64,000 nt of DNA from NCBI GenBank assembly GCA_902802305.1, contig CADCLG010000008.1, positions 12,212-76,211 on the forward strand, read 5' to 3'. The notes under the pieces were generated by a model. The model did no database searches. It was not told where the DNA came from and saw only the letters and a list, made by a program, of their open reading frames with translations. A program made the position numbers and the translations under genes. The stretch is from an uncultured Spirochaetaceae bacterium. GTDB taxonomy: Bacteria; Spirochaetota; Spirochaetia; Treponematales; Treponemataceae. Below, piece by piece: positions 32,634 through 41,014 of the stretch (the stretch's first letter is position 1; each line of letters opens with the position of its first letter).

Positions 32634-32644
32634 CAGTTTACAAA

Positions 32645-33067
32645 CTATTTAATTACGTCTGAATGAATTATCATTGATTGTTTGAATTCAGAAGATGCAA
32701 CTGAAAATAAATCCTGCTCAGGTTCCTTTTCAAGCATAGTTACCTGACCAGTGTAATCAACATTATTTGCAATTCTGATTCTAGCTGTTGTTATATCACT
32801 TTCCACGACACTGCCGGAACAGATTTCTATTCGCTCAGAAGCATTCATATTACCTTTTACTGTACCGGAAACAATTATTGAAGCAGCATTTATACTTTCA
32901 ACATTACAAGTTGCATTTTTGGCAATTTCTAAATCGCCTGTAGGAGCATTAATTTTTCCAGAAAATTTACCGGTGATTACCAATTTATCTCTAAACTCTA
33001 AAACACCGTCAAATTCTGTTTCTGCACCAAATACTGTAATGTTTCGTTTTTCACGCTGCTCTGCCAT
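32645..33067 (-). CDS. Bactofilin
   Basis: It has 140 residues. A short polar head is followed by the bactofilin β-helix: ITVFGAETEFDGVLEFRD, LVITGKFSGKINAPTGDLEI, ASIIVSGTVKGNMNASERIEI. Each turn carries the G-x-V/I-x-G pattern. Bactofilins polymerise without nucleotide into cytoskeletal filaments that set cell shape; in treponemes they are cytoplasmic. The ~30-residue C-terminal tail is longer than minimal bactofilins. It is 14 bp downstream of lnt. Confidence 0.93.
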   Translation of the reverse strand: MAEQREKRNITVFGAETEFDGVLEFRDKLVITGKFSGKINAPTGDLEIAKNATCNVESINAASIIVSGTVKGNMNASERIEICSGSVVESDITTARIRIANNVDYTGQVTMLEKEPEQDLFSVASSEFKQSMIIHSDVIK

Positions 33068-33081
33068 TTTTTACCTGCCAT

Positions 33082-34785
33082 TTATTTTTTGGCTTTTCTT
33101 ATTATAACAAATATTATTTTTAATAGCAATAAAAAGAAAAATATAAAAACAAAAGAATACCCGAAGATATCTCCAATTTTTGTATAAAGTGTCGGTTTTC
33201 TGTCTTTTTCAATCACTGGAATCTTATCAACAATATATGACTGTATAAAAGGCTGAGCCATCTTTGTAATTTCACCATTCGGACTGATTACACAAGTTTG
33301 TCCCGAAGTTGTACTGCGTACTGTCGGTATTTTATTTTCAACAGAACGAAATACAGCCATAGATAAATGTTCATACTGGCAAACCAGGCTTTTTGACCAG
33401 CTGTCATTGGTAAGATTTATAAAAGCCCTTGCACCCGCCTTGTACATTTTTCGGCTTATATCAGAAAAATTATCTTCAAAACAGATTGGTGTAGCAAAAA
33501 CTAAATCCTTGTATTCAAAAACATTAATTTCTTCACCAGGTGTCCACATATTCGGCTCAATTTTTAGCAGAAACTTATAAAAATGAGGGAAAAATCTTTC
33601 ATAAGGGAAATATTCACTAAATGGAACAAGATGATTTTTTGAATAAATATAGGGTTCAGGAGGCAAAACATTTACTCTCGGCTCAAAAACAAGAGCAGAA
33701 TTATATTCCTTTTTATTTGAATAATTTTTATCAACTTCCCAATGACCGTTACCTATTACAAAAAGAGCATTTCTGCTGTTGATAAAATCAAGTAGAGTTT
33801 TAGACAACTTGTATCGATTCACATCTCGCTTTGTATTGTATTGATAAACAATTGAAGGAACAACTGCTGTTTCAGGCCAGACAATAATATCTACATCAGG
33901 ATTCGTATCAAGAACATAATCGGTCTGAGCCATCAAAATCTGAACATTTTTAGCATATACATCTATTCCTTCAAGAAATGGGTCTTCATTTCCCTGAATA
34001 GCAGCTATTTTAATCTGCTTATTATACTGATAATCTTTTTTTAGGGCTATTTTACCATAAATCAAATCTGTTATAAGGAAAACTGCAAATACAGCAAAAG
34101 AAATAGCAGGGATTTTTAGAGAAACCATTTTGAGTTGCTTATCATATTTTGAAACATAATTTATATGCGTATTACATTCATAAAACTCAACATCAGTTTC
34201 GCGCTTATAAATAATCATCCGCCGCTCAATCAATTTGCTAAAAAAAGCAAAAAGACAGCAGGAATTAAAAATTATCAGCGCATTCAATCCAAAAACACCG
34301 ATAGCACTGCATGATTGTATTAAAGCAAGCTTTCTAAATTGAGTATAGGCAGTAACTCCAAAGCCCAGCCCCATAAAGCCTTTTGTCAATAGATATTCAA
34401 AGGCAGATATCAGTACCCAATGAATAAGCCAGGCATAATTAGCAAAAAGGATATCTACCAATTTTAATGCTAGAAAAAAAATGCACATTACAAGAACAAA
34501 ATATATTGTAATTGCATAAATTCCATAGGAATCATAATTTTTAAGCCAATTATAAAAAAAGTAACCATAAAGGAAACCATAAATGGCTCCAGCTAGAGGC
34601 GTGATTTTTAAGGATATTTTTTTTATCAGAAAAAGAAGAGGAATATAAACGAACCATGCAAGAAAAGCAAAGCCGTTTATATTCAATTTATTAGGATGTT
34701 CCAGCAAAAGCATTGCCACTGAAACAAAGAGCATGAAAAGTATCTGAATAATTAAAACAAGATTACTTCTTAATTTCTTCTTCAT
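33082..34785 (-). CDS. lnt: Apolipoprotein N-acyltransferase
   Basis: This inner-membrane enzyme adds the third acyl chain to lipoproteins. The 567 residues include about six N-terminal membrane segments (e.g. LVLIIQILFMLFVSVAMLLL), and a nitrilase-fold periplasmic domain with the Glu-Lys-Cys triad in VWPETAV, KNHLVPFSEYFPYE and ICFEDNFSD. A final membrane helix is FVFIFFFLLLLKIIFVII. Its start overlaps the HU gene by 23 nt, so expression is coupled. Confidence 0.93.
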   Translation of the reverse strand: MKKKLRSNLVLIIQILFMLFVSVAMLLLEHPNKLNINGFAFLAWFVYIPLLFLIKKISLKITPLAGAIYGFLYGYFFYNWLKNYDSYGIYAITIYFVLVMCIFFLALKLVDILFANYAWLIHWVLISAFEYLLTKGFMGLGFGVTAYTQFRKLALIQSCSAIGVFGLNALIIFNSCCLFAFFSKLIERRMIIYKRETDVEFYECNTHINYVSKYDKQLKMVSLKIPAISFAVFAVFLITDLIYGKIALKKDYQYNKQIKIAAIQGNEDPFLEGIDVYAKNVQILMAQTDYVLDTNPDVDIIVWPETAVVPSIVYQYNTKRDVNRYKLSKTLLDFINSRNALFVIGNGHWEVDKNYSNKKEYNSALVFEPRVNVLPPEPYIYSKNHLVPFSEYFPYERFFPHFYKFLLKIEPNMWTPGEEINVFEYKDLVFATPICFEDNFSDISRKMYKAGARAFINLTNDSWSKSLVCQYEHLSMAVFRSVENKIPTVRSTTSGQTCVISPNGEITKMAQPFIQSYIVDKIPVIEKDRKPTLYTKIGDIFGYSFVFIFFFLLLLKIIFVIIRKAKK

Positions 34786-35089
34786 TAAAATCCTTCATTT
34801 TCTGTTTCAGTTCCTGTCCCGGTCTGAATACGGCAACATAATGCTTACCATAGGAAAGTCTTTCACCAGTCTTAGGATTTCTAGCTTTTTTGCGACCATT
34901 GCGTAAACGGGGTTCAAAAGTTCCAAAACCTCGTAATTCAATAGTTTCACCTTCCGCAAGTGAAGTTTTTATTGATGCCAGGAAACTGTCAATCACCTTA
35001 TGTATATGTTTCTTATCTATATTTGAATCATATATATTTTCATAAATTGTTTCTACAAGGTCAGCTTTTGTTTTTTTTCTTTCTGTCAT
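34763..35089 (-). CDS. HU/IHF-family DNA-binding protein
   Basis: A small nucleoid protein of about 108 residues from the ATG at 35089 (a GTG at 35101 would add four). The family core is clear: KADLVETIYENIYDSNI, IELRGFGTFEPRLRNGRKKARNPKTGE (key: GFGTF, R-x-x-R-x-GRNP-type arm), and VAVFRPGQELKQ. It is somewhat longer than HU (90 residues), with a charged C-terminal tail NEEEIKK. It bends DNA. It lies downstream of rpsT and its terminator and overlaps lnt. Confidence 0.93.
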   Translation of the reverse strand: MTERKKTKADLVETIYENIYDSNIDKKHIHKVIDSFLASIKTSLAEGETIELRGFGTFEPRLRNGRKKARNPKTGERLSYGKHYVAVFRPGQELKQKMKDFNEEEIKK

Positions 35090-35134
35090 TTTTTTCCCCA
35101 CATAAAAAAAATCTTATTGAATTACAAAAAAAAA

Positions 35135-35159
35135 CCAGTTGAAGAAAAACTCCAACTGG
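35135..35159 (-). terminator. Terminator of rpsT
   Basis: On the minus strand CCAGTTGG (35152-35159) pairs with CAACTGG/CCAACTGG counterpart at 35135-35141, followed by nine T. It lies 26 bp beyond the rpsT stop. Confidence 0.85.
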
Positions 35160-35185
35160 ATTCCAAAAACTCATTGTTCAGAGTC

Positions 35186-35464
35186 TTAGTTTGCTGCGTT
35201 AAATGTAGCGTTGTAAAGATTCATCATTCTAGACTTTTTACGAGAAACTGCATTTCGTTTAAGAACGCCCTTGCTTCTAGCACTATCAAGTTCTTTCTGA
35301 AGCTGTTTGTATTTTTCTTCAGCAAGCTTCTGATCTTTTGCATGAACAGCTTCTATAAACTGTTTAGCATAAGTCTTGCATGTGCTTTTTATAGCTTTAT
35401 TATGAAGTCTTCGAACTTCGCTCTGAGCATGTCTTTTTTCTGCAGAAGTATTCTTACCTGCCAA
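35186..35464 (-). CDS. rpsT: 30S ribosomal protein S20
   Basis: A 92-residue basic helical protein: AGKNTSAEKRHAQSEVRRLHN, FIEAVHAKDQKLAEEKY, LDSARSKGVLKRNAVSRKKSR. This is the bS20 pattern with the conserved G(V/I)(L/I)xxNxAxRxKSR ending. The start is a TTG (35464), 7 nt after GGGGG; rpsT commonly uses rare start codons (TTG or GTG), which dampens expression and supports feedback control. It has its own terminator. Confidence 0.96.
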   Translation of the reverse strand: MAGKNTSAEKRHAQSEVRRLHNKAIKSTCKTYAKQFIEAVHAKDQKLAEEKYKQLQKELDSARSKGVLKRNAVSRKKSRMMNLYNATFNAAN

Positions 35465-35643
35465 TTGGAGACCCCCAAAAAATAATTAGTTAACTAAAGG
35501 TAATATTATCAAAATGCTTATTTAATGTCAACGAAATACTTTAATAAAAAAATAAGGTTCAAAAAGCACTGTATAGAGTTATTGACAGGAAAGCCCATAA
35601 TCGATAATATATCTAATTACGAATATTCGAACGGAGGCACAAT

Positions 35644-35817
35644 ATGGCTGGAGCTAGTAAAAACTCTCGTACTACTGTTGCAACACACAAATTCATTTGC
35701 CCTGACTGCGGTGGCGAAATCATAATGAAAACAATGATTGAAAATGGCAGATTAAAGAATCAGGCCGAATGCCAAAAATGTAAACGTGTTGAAAGACGCC
35801 CTAAGGATTTTAAATAA
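35644..35817 (+). CDS. Small zinc-ribbon protein (57 aa)
   Basis: ATG with GGAGG 6 nt upstream. The sequence begins MAGASKNSRTTVATHKF and contains CPDCGG (Cys19, Cys22) and CQKC (Cys43, Cys46), a treble-clef or zinc-ribbon pair, then KRVERRPKDFK. The size and basic charge suggest a ribosome- or nucleic-acid-associated protein. It recalls conserved spirochete small zinc proteins, but it is not bL33. It is followed directly by a strong terminator, so it is a monocistronic unit. Confidence 0.85.
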   Translation: MAGASKNSRTTVATHKFICPDCGGEIIMKTMIENGRLKNQAECQKCKRVERRPKDFK

Positions 35818-35841
35818 TATTTAATTCTTAGATGCATAATA

Positions 35842-35874
35842 AACCCTGTATGGATTCATGAGCCATACAGGGTT
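35842..35874 (+). terminator. Terminator of the zinc-ribbon gene
   Basis: 12-bp perfect stem AACCCTGTATGG (35842-35853)/CCATACAGGGTT (35863-35874), followed by A and seven T. Confidence 0.92.
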
Positions 35875-35912
35875 ATTTTTTTGTATAATTATTTTTTGAT
35901 TAAAAATAATAA

Positions 35913-37868
35913 TTATTTTGCGCCTTCCTTATTTTCCACTGCACTTTCAAAAAGGGTTGCATAATCCATATTTTCAGAATTTACAATTGCGAGACCAATT
36001 TTACAGGAAAGTTCGACATTATTATTTTCTATGACATATTTCTTGCGGATTGTCTTATCAAGAGAACCGGCTTTTGCATAAATCATTGAATCAGAATTTA
36101 TGGTTGAATTTTTCCTCATTCTGATAAAGATTGCAAATTTATTTTCTCCGATACGAGCTATTATATCATCATTGGAAAAGATAATGCAGAGATGCTTGGC
36201 TGTTTCCAGAAGAACATAATCACCAATTGAAAAACCAAAGTTTTTAACAATCTGTTTGAAATTATCAATTTCAACAAGAAGTAAAGCATAAGAAAATTCC
36301 ATAAAATTACAACGAGGCAGAAGTTCCATAACATGCTGTTTAAATTTTTTCTCATTCAAAATGCCCGACAGAGAATCAATTTCATGCTCAATCATGTTAT
36401 GACGTGCCATTTTTATCTGAGAATTAATATTTTTTACACCAACTACAAAATTATGATTTTCTTCAAAATTGATTGAACGGAAAATTCTTGTCTGATAATA
36501 CTCATACATTTCATTGTAAAGCATTCTGTAAGTTATAAAGAACATTCTATGCTCTGTAAGCTCTTTTGTAACAATTTCGCGCGATACACCACGTTTAAAA
36601 ACTTCATAATCTTCGGGATGAACAACAAGCTTGTGTAAAGGCGTAAGTTCATCAGAAAAACAATCATTAAAAGGCGGCATTGCATCAATCGGAGAATCTT
36701 CCGGCATGGCATCTGTTGCAGTATAGGAATAAAGAACCTTTCCAGAATCAAGATTTGCTAGATAAACAGCATCATAATCAATTGCAAGGGTCTTTATAAT
36801 CTCTTCATACATTTCCCTTTTTTTACTGATTGTAGCTTCTAAATCTCTGTTTATAAATCCCATAGCAAAACAAAAATCAGGAGTATCATTAATTCTAATG
36901 CAGCGAACCTCATACAGGTGTTCCTTACCATCCAGAATAATCGTAAGATGAAGGGTAAAAGATTTTCTTTCAGAAAGAGTTTTTCTTAAATTATCAGGTG
37001 AAAGCTTCTCTTCTGTTTCTTTCTGCTCATTCTTTGCCACATACTGTCTTATAAAAGTAGCATAATTTGCTGAATAGCAAATTGAATCAGTATCTGATTT
37101 TATATATTCATGCATTCTGCTGTTATTGAACCTTAAAAGATAAATATTATCTTCCGTAAGGTTTACAAGATGAGCAGAATCATATTCTTTTGTAAGCATG
37201 TCAATTATATACTGACGGCCAAGAATCTCTTCCTGCTTTTTCTTCTCTTTTTTTACAATATCATCAACTGTTCTAATCAAAAACACACCGACAGGTTCAC
37301 TGTTTTTATTTACAAAACAAACTGTACACTCAATCCAGGAAGAAGTTCCAGAGCCACTTCCCTCTCCATTTTCAAATGAATGAAGATTTCTGAGGGAAAC
37401 TTTTTTTTCGCCCTCCTGCCAGAGATGAATTAGGTTTTTCCGACAAAAAAGATTCTGAAACTTCTGTTTCTGTTCAAAATTATGAATTGATTTAGAAATC
37501 GCCTTGATAAAATCATCAATACTTCCTTCATCGCTCAGATTTTTGAACCAGTTTGCATCATTGTAATTAAGAAGTCTGTATGTATTTTGAGCAAGATTGA
37601 AAACAAAAATCATCTGGTAAAGATTTCCAAAAGATTCCGTACAATAGCGGAATGAAGCATCTGAATGAGTATTAGCCATCAGCTCATTCAATTCAACCTG
37701 AAACAATTCTGCCAATTCGATGATTCTAAAAATATCCGGTACACTCTGGCCGTTTTCCCATTTTGCTACAGCCTGTCGGGAGATTCCGCATTTTTCAGCC
37801 AGCATCTCCTGCGTCCATTTTTTCCCTTTTCTTAGAGCAACTATTTTATCAGAAAAAGTCTCTTGCAT
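35913..37868 (-). CDS. XRE-HTH regulator with PAS-like regions and degenerate GGDEF domain
   Basis: It has 651 residues. Residues 1-63 are a Cro/C1-type HTH (MQETFSDKIVALRKGKKWTQ, AEKCGISRQAVAKWENGQSVP). Residues ~95-490 contain two or three sensor-like repeats around LLNYNDANWFKNL, YDSAHLVNLTEDNIYLLRF and YDAVYLANLDSGKVLYSYT. Residues ~490-651 resemble a GGDEF domain (IDSLSGILNEKKFKQHV, LLVEIDNFKQIVKNFGFSIGD, IIARIGENKFAIF). The catalytic GGDEF is replaced by GENKF, so diguanylate cyclase activity is unlikely; it may bind nucleotides or be structural. No TM segment. Isolated gene, AT-rich flanks. Confidence 0.82.
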   Translation of the reverse strand: MQETFSDKIVALRKGKKWTQEMLAEKCGISRQAVAKWENGQSVPDIFRIIELAELFQVELNELMANTHSDASFRYCTESFGNLYQMIFVFNLAQNTYRLLNYNDANWFKNLSDEGSIDDFIKAISKSIHNFEQKQKFQNLFCRKNLIHLWQEGEKKVSLRNLHSFENGEGSGSGTSSWIECTVCFVNKNSEPVGVFLIRTVDDIVKKEKKKQEEILGRQYIIDMLTKEYDSAHLVNLTEDNIYLLRFNNSRMHEYIKSDTDSICYSANYATFIRQYVAKNEQKETEEKLSPDNLRKTLSERKSFTLHLTIILDGKEHLYEVRCIRINDTPDFCFAMGFINRDLEATISKKREMYEEIIKTLAIDYDAVYLANLDSGKVLYSYTATDAMPEDSPIDAMPPFNDCFSDELTPLHKLVVHPEDYEVFKRGVSREIVTKELTEHRMFFITYRMLYNEMYEYYQTRIFRSINFEENHNFVVGVKNINSQIKMARHNMIEHEIDSLSGILNEKKFKQHVMELLPRCNFMEFSYALLLVEIDNFKQIVKNFGFSIGDYVLLETAKHLCIIFSNDDIIARIGENKFAIFIRMRKNSTINSDSMIYAKAGSLDKTIRKKYVIENNNVELSCKIGLAIVNSENMDYATLFESAVENKEGAK

Positions 37869-38333
37869 AATACCTCTCTAAGAAATATTGTAATACAAGA
37901 TAAAAAAAAAACAAGCCCAACAATAAATGCTGGACTTGCCTGCCTGAATAGACAATTGTGTATCGCACAAGTTTTGACATGTGAAAGATTTTATAAAAAC
38001 ACACTCAAAACCTATTGTAGATTAAAAAAAACTTTTCTAATTCGATTTTTAAATTATTTTTAACTGACCCTTATCTTATCTACTTTTTTTAATCTAAAAT
38101 CTTTTTTAATATATCAACTTTTTTTATTCATTACTTTTTTTTATTTTTTATCTTTATTAACACCCTTTTTTTTCTAACTTTTTACTCTTAACTTTTTCTT
38201 TATGATTTTATTCTACAATGGGTCCGATTAGAAATCTATCAACTGCCAGTTGCTTTTTTAAAGTTTTTTTGCATTTTTTTGCAATTCTTTTAGAGATTTT
38301 TAAGATTTATTAAGAATTTATCAATGAATTGAT
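37869..38333. other. 465-bp non-coding, T-rich stretch
   Basis: No plausible gene. Bases ~38040-38330 are strongly T-rich on the plus strand, with repeated TTTTTTT blocks. A small hairpin CAACT-GCC-AGTTG followed by CTTTTTT lies near 38240-38260, which could end a small plus-strand RNA. No promoter for such an RNA was convincing. Confidence 0.5.
37913..37937 (-). terminator. Intrinsic terminator, minus strand
   Basis: On the minus strand AAGTCCAGCA (37928-37937) pairs (with two G-U) with TGTTGGGCTT (37913-37922), followed by ten T. It probably ends leftward transcription from the JAMM-DinG gene. Confidence 0.65.
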
Positions 38334-40787
38334 TTAATTAAAAATAAAAGAATCAATTCTTTTAGCTATTTCTGAAAGTGGTTCATATACTTTTTTACAT
38401 TCAGGCATACTGGCAAGGAAGATTGAACCATAGCGCTTTTCATAAATACGTCTGTCAAGTACAACAACAACGCCCTTATCATCTGCACGACGAATTAATC
38501 GGCCTATTCCCTGCCTGTATTTTATTACGGCTTCAGGAACACTTAATTCCATAAAAGAATTGCCGCCTCGTTTTTCAATTGCTTCTGCCCTGGCAACAAA
38601 AACTGGATCATTAGGAACTGTAAAAGGTAATTTTACAATGATTACCTGAGATAAGGATTGTCCGGGTACATCTACTCCCTGCCAGAAACTGTCAGTTGCG
38701 AAAAGAACACTCTCTTCTTCTTTTCTGAAGGCATCCAGCAGCTTTGAATTATCATCTTCTCCCTGACGCATAATTCTTCCGGAAAAACCTTTCATGCTTA
38801 TTTTTACAGCATTCCAGGCGCTTTTAAGTGATTCATAAGAAGTAAATAAAACCAATGTTCTTCCCTGTGCTGCATTTATAAGCCTTGGAAGAGCATTTTC
38901 AACATACTGCTGAAATCCAATATTATCAGGCAAAGGAGCATCAGAAGGAATTGCAAAAAGCATATTTTTATCATAAGGAAAAGGTGACGGATAATCGCTG
39001 GTAAGCACGCGTTCAGAATCTACATAAGACAATCCCGTTCTCTTCATCCAGTAATAAAAGTCACGACCTGTTTTTAAGGTTGCAGAAGTACATACCACAG
39101 ACTGCATCTGTTCAAATACGCCACTGTTCATTAAATTGGAAATATCAAGTGGAGTTTCGCAAAGCTGAATATATTCGCCGTCTGAATTATCCTTTGCCAT
39201 TCCAGATGGAAGTCTTTTTTTCTGAATCCAATAAACAAAATCCCGACGTTCATCCCAGCTTAAGAAGTTTTTCAAAAGAACAACATTATCATCGAGGCGT
39301 CTTAAAATAACTTTTGATTCCCAATATGGTGGAGCATCTTTATCTTCATCACTTACCCCATCCATAAGAAGGCGAATTAAATCAGCAAAAGAGCCCAAAG
39401 CCCGCGACAATTCACTTACTGCAACCAGAAGCTGTCCAAAATCTCTTGCAGTAGCTTCGTAAAGGCGCTTTGTATATTCATGTAAAAGTAAATCCTTTGC
39501 AGCAATTTCAAAATTTAAAAGAGCATTTTTTATCTGATTTGTAATTTCATAGGCCTGTGAAGCTTTTTCTTCATTTGATGAAAGGATTGCAAGACTGCAT
39601 AAATGGCCGGATTCAGAGTTTTTCTTCTTTCGGTACATTTTGTTTATAAGTTTGTTCAACTTAAAGCGATTTACAGCTTCACTAAAAAAACTAGTTGCCG
39701 CATTTTCTATTCCATGAGCTTCATCAAAAATAATTCTGCGGTAAGGAGGAAGAACCGCTGCATCATCATAACCGGCACCAGAAAGACGGGATTCTATATC
39801 AGCAAATAAAAGATGATGATTTACAACAATTATATTAACACCCGCAGCTTCCTTGCGGACTTTCATAACAAAACATTCATTATGAAAAGGACAGCGCATT
39901 CCCATACAGGCATCACTTTCGGAATTAACGCTGCTCCATACATTTTCTGTCGGCATAAAGGGAAGTTCTGTCTTACTTCCGGTGGCAGAAGCTTCCGCCC
40001 ATTCACCAATTTTCTTTATTTCTTCATTATCTTCTTCAAAAAGAGCCGGCACCTGGATTGCTTCATACAAACGACGCTTGCAAACATAATTCTGCCGCCC
40101 CTTCATCAAAATAAACTTTATTTTTTTCTTTAGTATTTTTTCTACTGCCGGAATATCTTTTTCACAGAGCTGCTGCTGTAAATTGATTGTCCCTGTAGAA
40201 ATTACAACCTTTTCATTATTTGAAAGAGCCCATAAAACAGAAGGAATCAGATAGGCATAAGATTTTCCTACTCCAGTTCCTGCTTCAAAAGCAGCGATTT
40301 TATTCTGATTAAAGGTCTCGCAGATATTTTTTAATAATTCAATCTGAACAATTCTTTCTTCAAAGCTGTCTGACAATTTGGAAAGAGCTCCACCATTGGA
40401 AATGTAAAAGGCGGCTTTTTCCTTATCAATTTTTTTTATTTGTTTTGGTTTGACTGGTTCAATAACAACATAAATATTTTCTGCATGATTGTCTATGATA
40501 TAAAAGCCCTGGGCATTTTCGGAGGCATGAGAAGCAATTTCCAAATCATTTTGAGAGGGAGTAAGATTTCCACTTGGATGATTGTGAATTAAAACAGAAC
40601 AATTGCGAACATCGGAAAAATTAAGGGGAACTGTATGCTCTGCCCCACGAGAACCGACTTTTACAGATATTACAAGCCCATCAGAATTAATTTGCCCGGT
40701 AAAAAAAACTTCGTTTCCGTCAGCTTCAATTATTGCTTCTTTTATAACCGGGATTACATCTTCTGATAAATATTTTGTAATATCCAT
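38334..40787 (-). CDS. DinG-family helicase with N-terminal JAMM/RadC-like domain
   Basis: It has 817 residues from the ATG at 40787; the longer frame would run into the tRNA-Glu terminator. Residues ~1-115 are a JAMM domain with a complete metal motif: Glu26, HNHPSG (His68, His70), then S78-x-x-D81 (NLTPSQND). Residues ~150-817 are a superfamily 2 DinG/XPD helicase: Walker A GTGVGKS, four Cys of an Fe-S site (YVCKRR, CMGMRC, NEC), IIFDEAHGIENAAT, and motif VI YRQGIGRLIRR. DinG unwinds R-loops and forked DNA in repair. In Gram-positive DinG a nuclease occupies the N-terminus; a JAMM domain there is uncommon. Confidence 0.9.
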   Translation of the reverse strand: MDITKYLSEDVIPVIKEAIIEADGNEVFFTGQINSDGLVISVKVGSRGAEHTVPLNFSDVRNCSVLIHNHPSGNLTPSQNDLEIASHASENAQGFYIIDNHAENIYVVIEPVKPKQIKKIDKEKAAFYISNGGALSKLSDSFEERIVQIELLKNICETFNQNKIAAFEAGTGVGKSYAYLIPSVLWALSNNEKVVISTGTINLQQQLCEKDIPAVEKILKKKIKFILMKGRQNYVCKRRLYEAIQVPALFEEDNEEIKKIGEWAEASATGSKTELPFMPTENVWSSVNSESDACMGMRCPFHNECFVMKVRKEAAGVNIIVVNHHLLFADIESRLSGAGYDDAAVLPPYRRIIFDEAHGIENAATSFFSEAVNRFKLNKLINKMYRKKKNSESGHLCSLAILSSNEEKASQAYEITNQIKNALLNFEIAAKDLLLHEYTKRLYEATARDFGQLLVAVSELSRALGSFADLIRLLMDGVSDEDKDAPPYWESKVILRRLDDNVVLLKNFLSWDERRDFVYWIQKKRLPSGMAKDNSDGEYIQLCETPLDISNLMNSGVFEQMQSVVCTSATLKTGRDFYYWMKRTGLSYVDSERVLTSDYPSPFPYDKNMLFAIPSDAPLPDNIGFQQYVENALPRLINAAQGRTLVLFTSYESLKSAWNAVKISMKGFSGRIMRQGEDDNSKLLDAFRKEEESVLFATDSFWQGVDVPGQSLSQVIIVKLPFTVPNDPVFVARAEAIEKRGGNSFMELSVPEAVIKYRQGIGRLIRRADDKGVVVVLDRRIYEKRYGSIFLASMPECKKVYEPLSEIAKRIDSFIFN

Positions 40788-40817
40788 ATAAAAACCAAAT
40801 AGACAGATAAAAAAAAA

Positions 40818-40836
40818 GCCTGCTTTTGAAGCAGGC
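40818..40836 (-). terminator. Terminator of tRNA-Glu
   Basis: On the minus strand the stem GCCTGCTT/AAGCAGGC with a 3-nt loop is followed by nine T. It starts 2 nt after the tRNA 3' end. Confidence 0.9.
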
Positions 40837-40838
40837 AA

Positions 40839-40910
40839 CATCTCCTAGGCGAATTGAACGCCTGTTGTCGGGATGAAAACCCGATGTCCTAACCACTAGA
40901 CGAAGGAGAC
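40839..40910 (-). tRNA. tRNA-Glu (TTC)
   Basis: Cloverleaf on the minus strand: acceptor GTCTCCT/AGGAGAT, D arm CGTCTAGTGGTTAGGAC, anticodon stem TCGGG/CCCGA with loop TTTTCAT (anticodon TTC), T arm AGGCG/CGCCT with loop TTCAATT, discriminator G. CCA is not encoded. Confidence 0.95.
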
Positions 40911-41014
40911 AAACATCAGTTCGTAACTGACTATGAAAATATAACAGTTATTAATATTTTCGTCAATAGATAAAATGCTAAATTTATAAAAAAATTAAAA
41001 AAAAAATTACAATC

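Noticed and set aside
35525..35725. 66-aa plus-strand open frame
   Set aside because: It overlaps the zinc-ribbon gene out of frame and has no Shine-Dalgarno; the 35644 start has GGAGG and CxxC pairs.
35913..37868. Active diguanylate cyclase
   Set aside because: The GGDEF loop reads GENKF, so the catalytic residues are not present.
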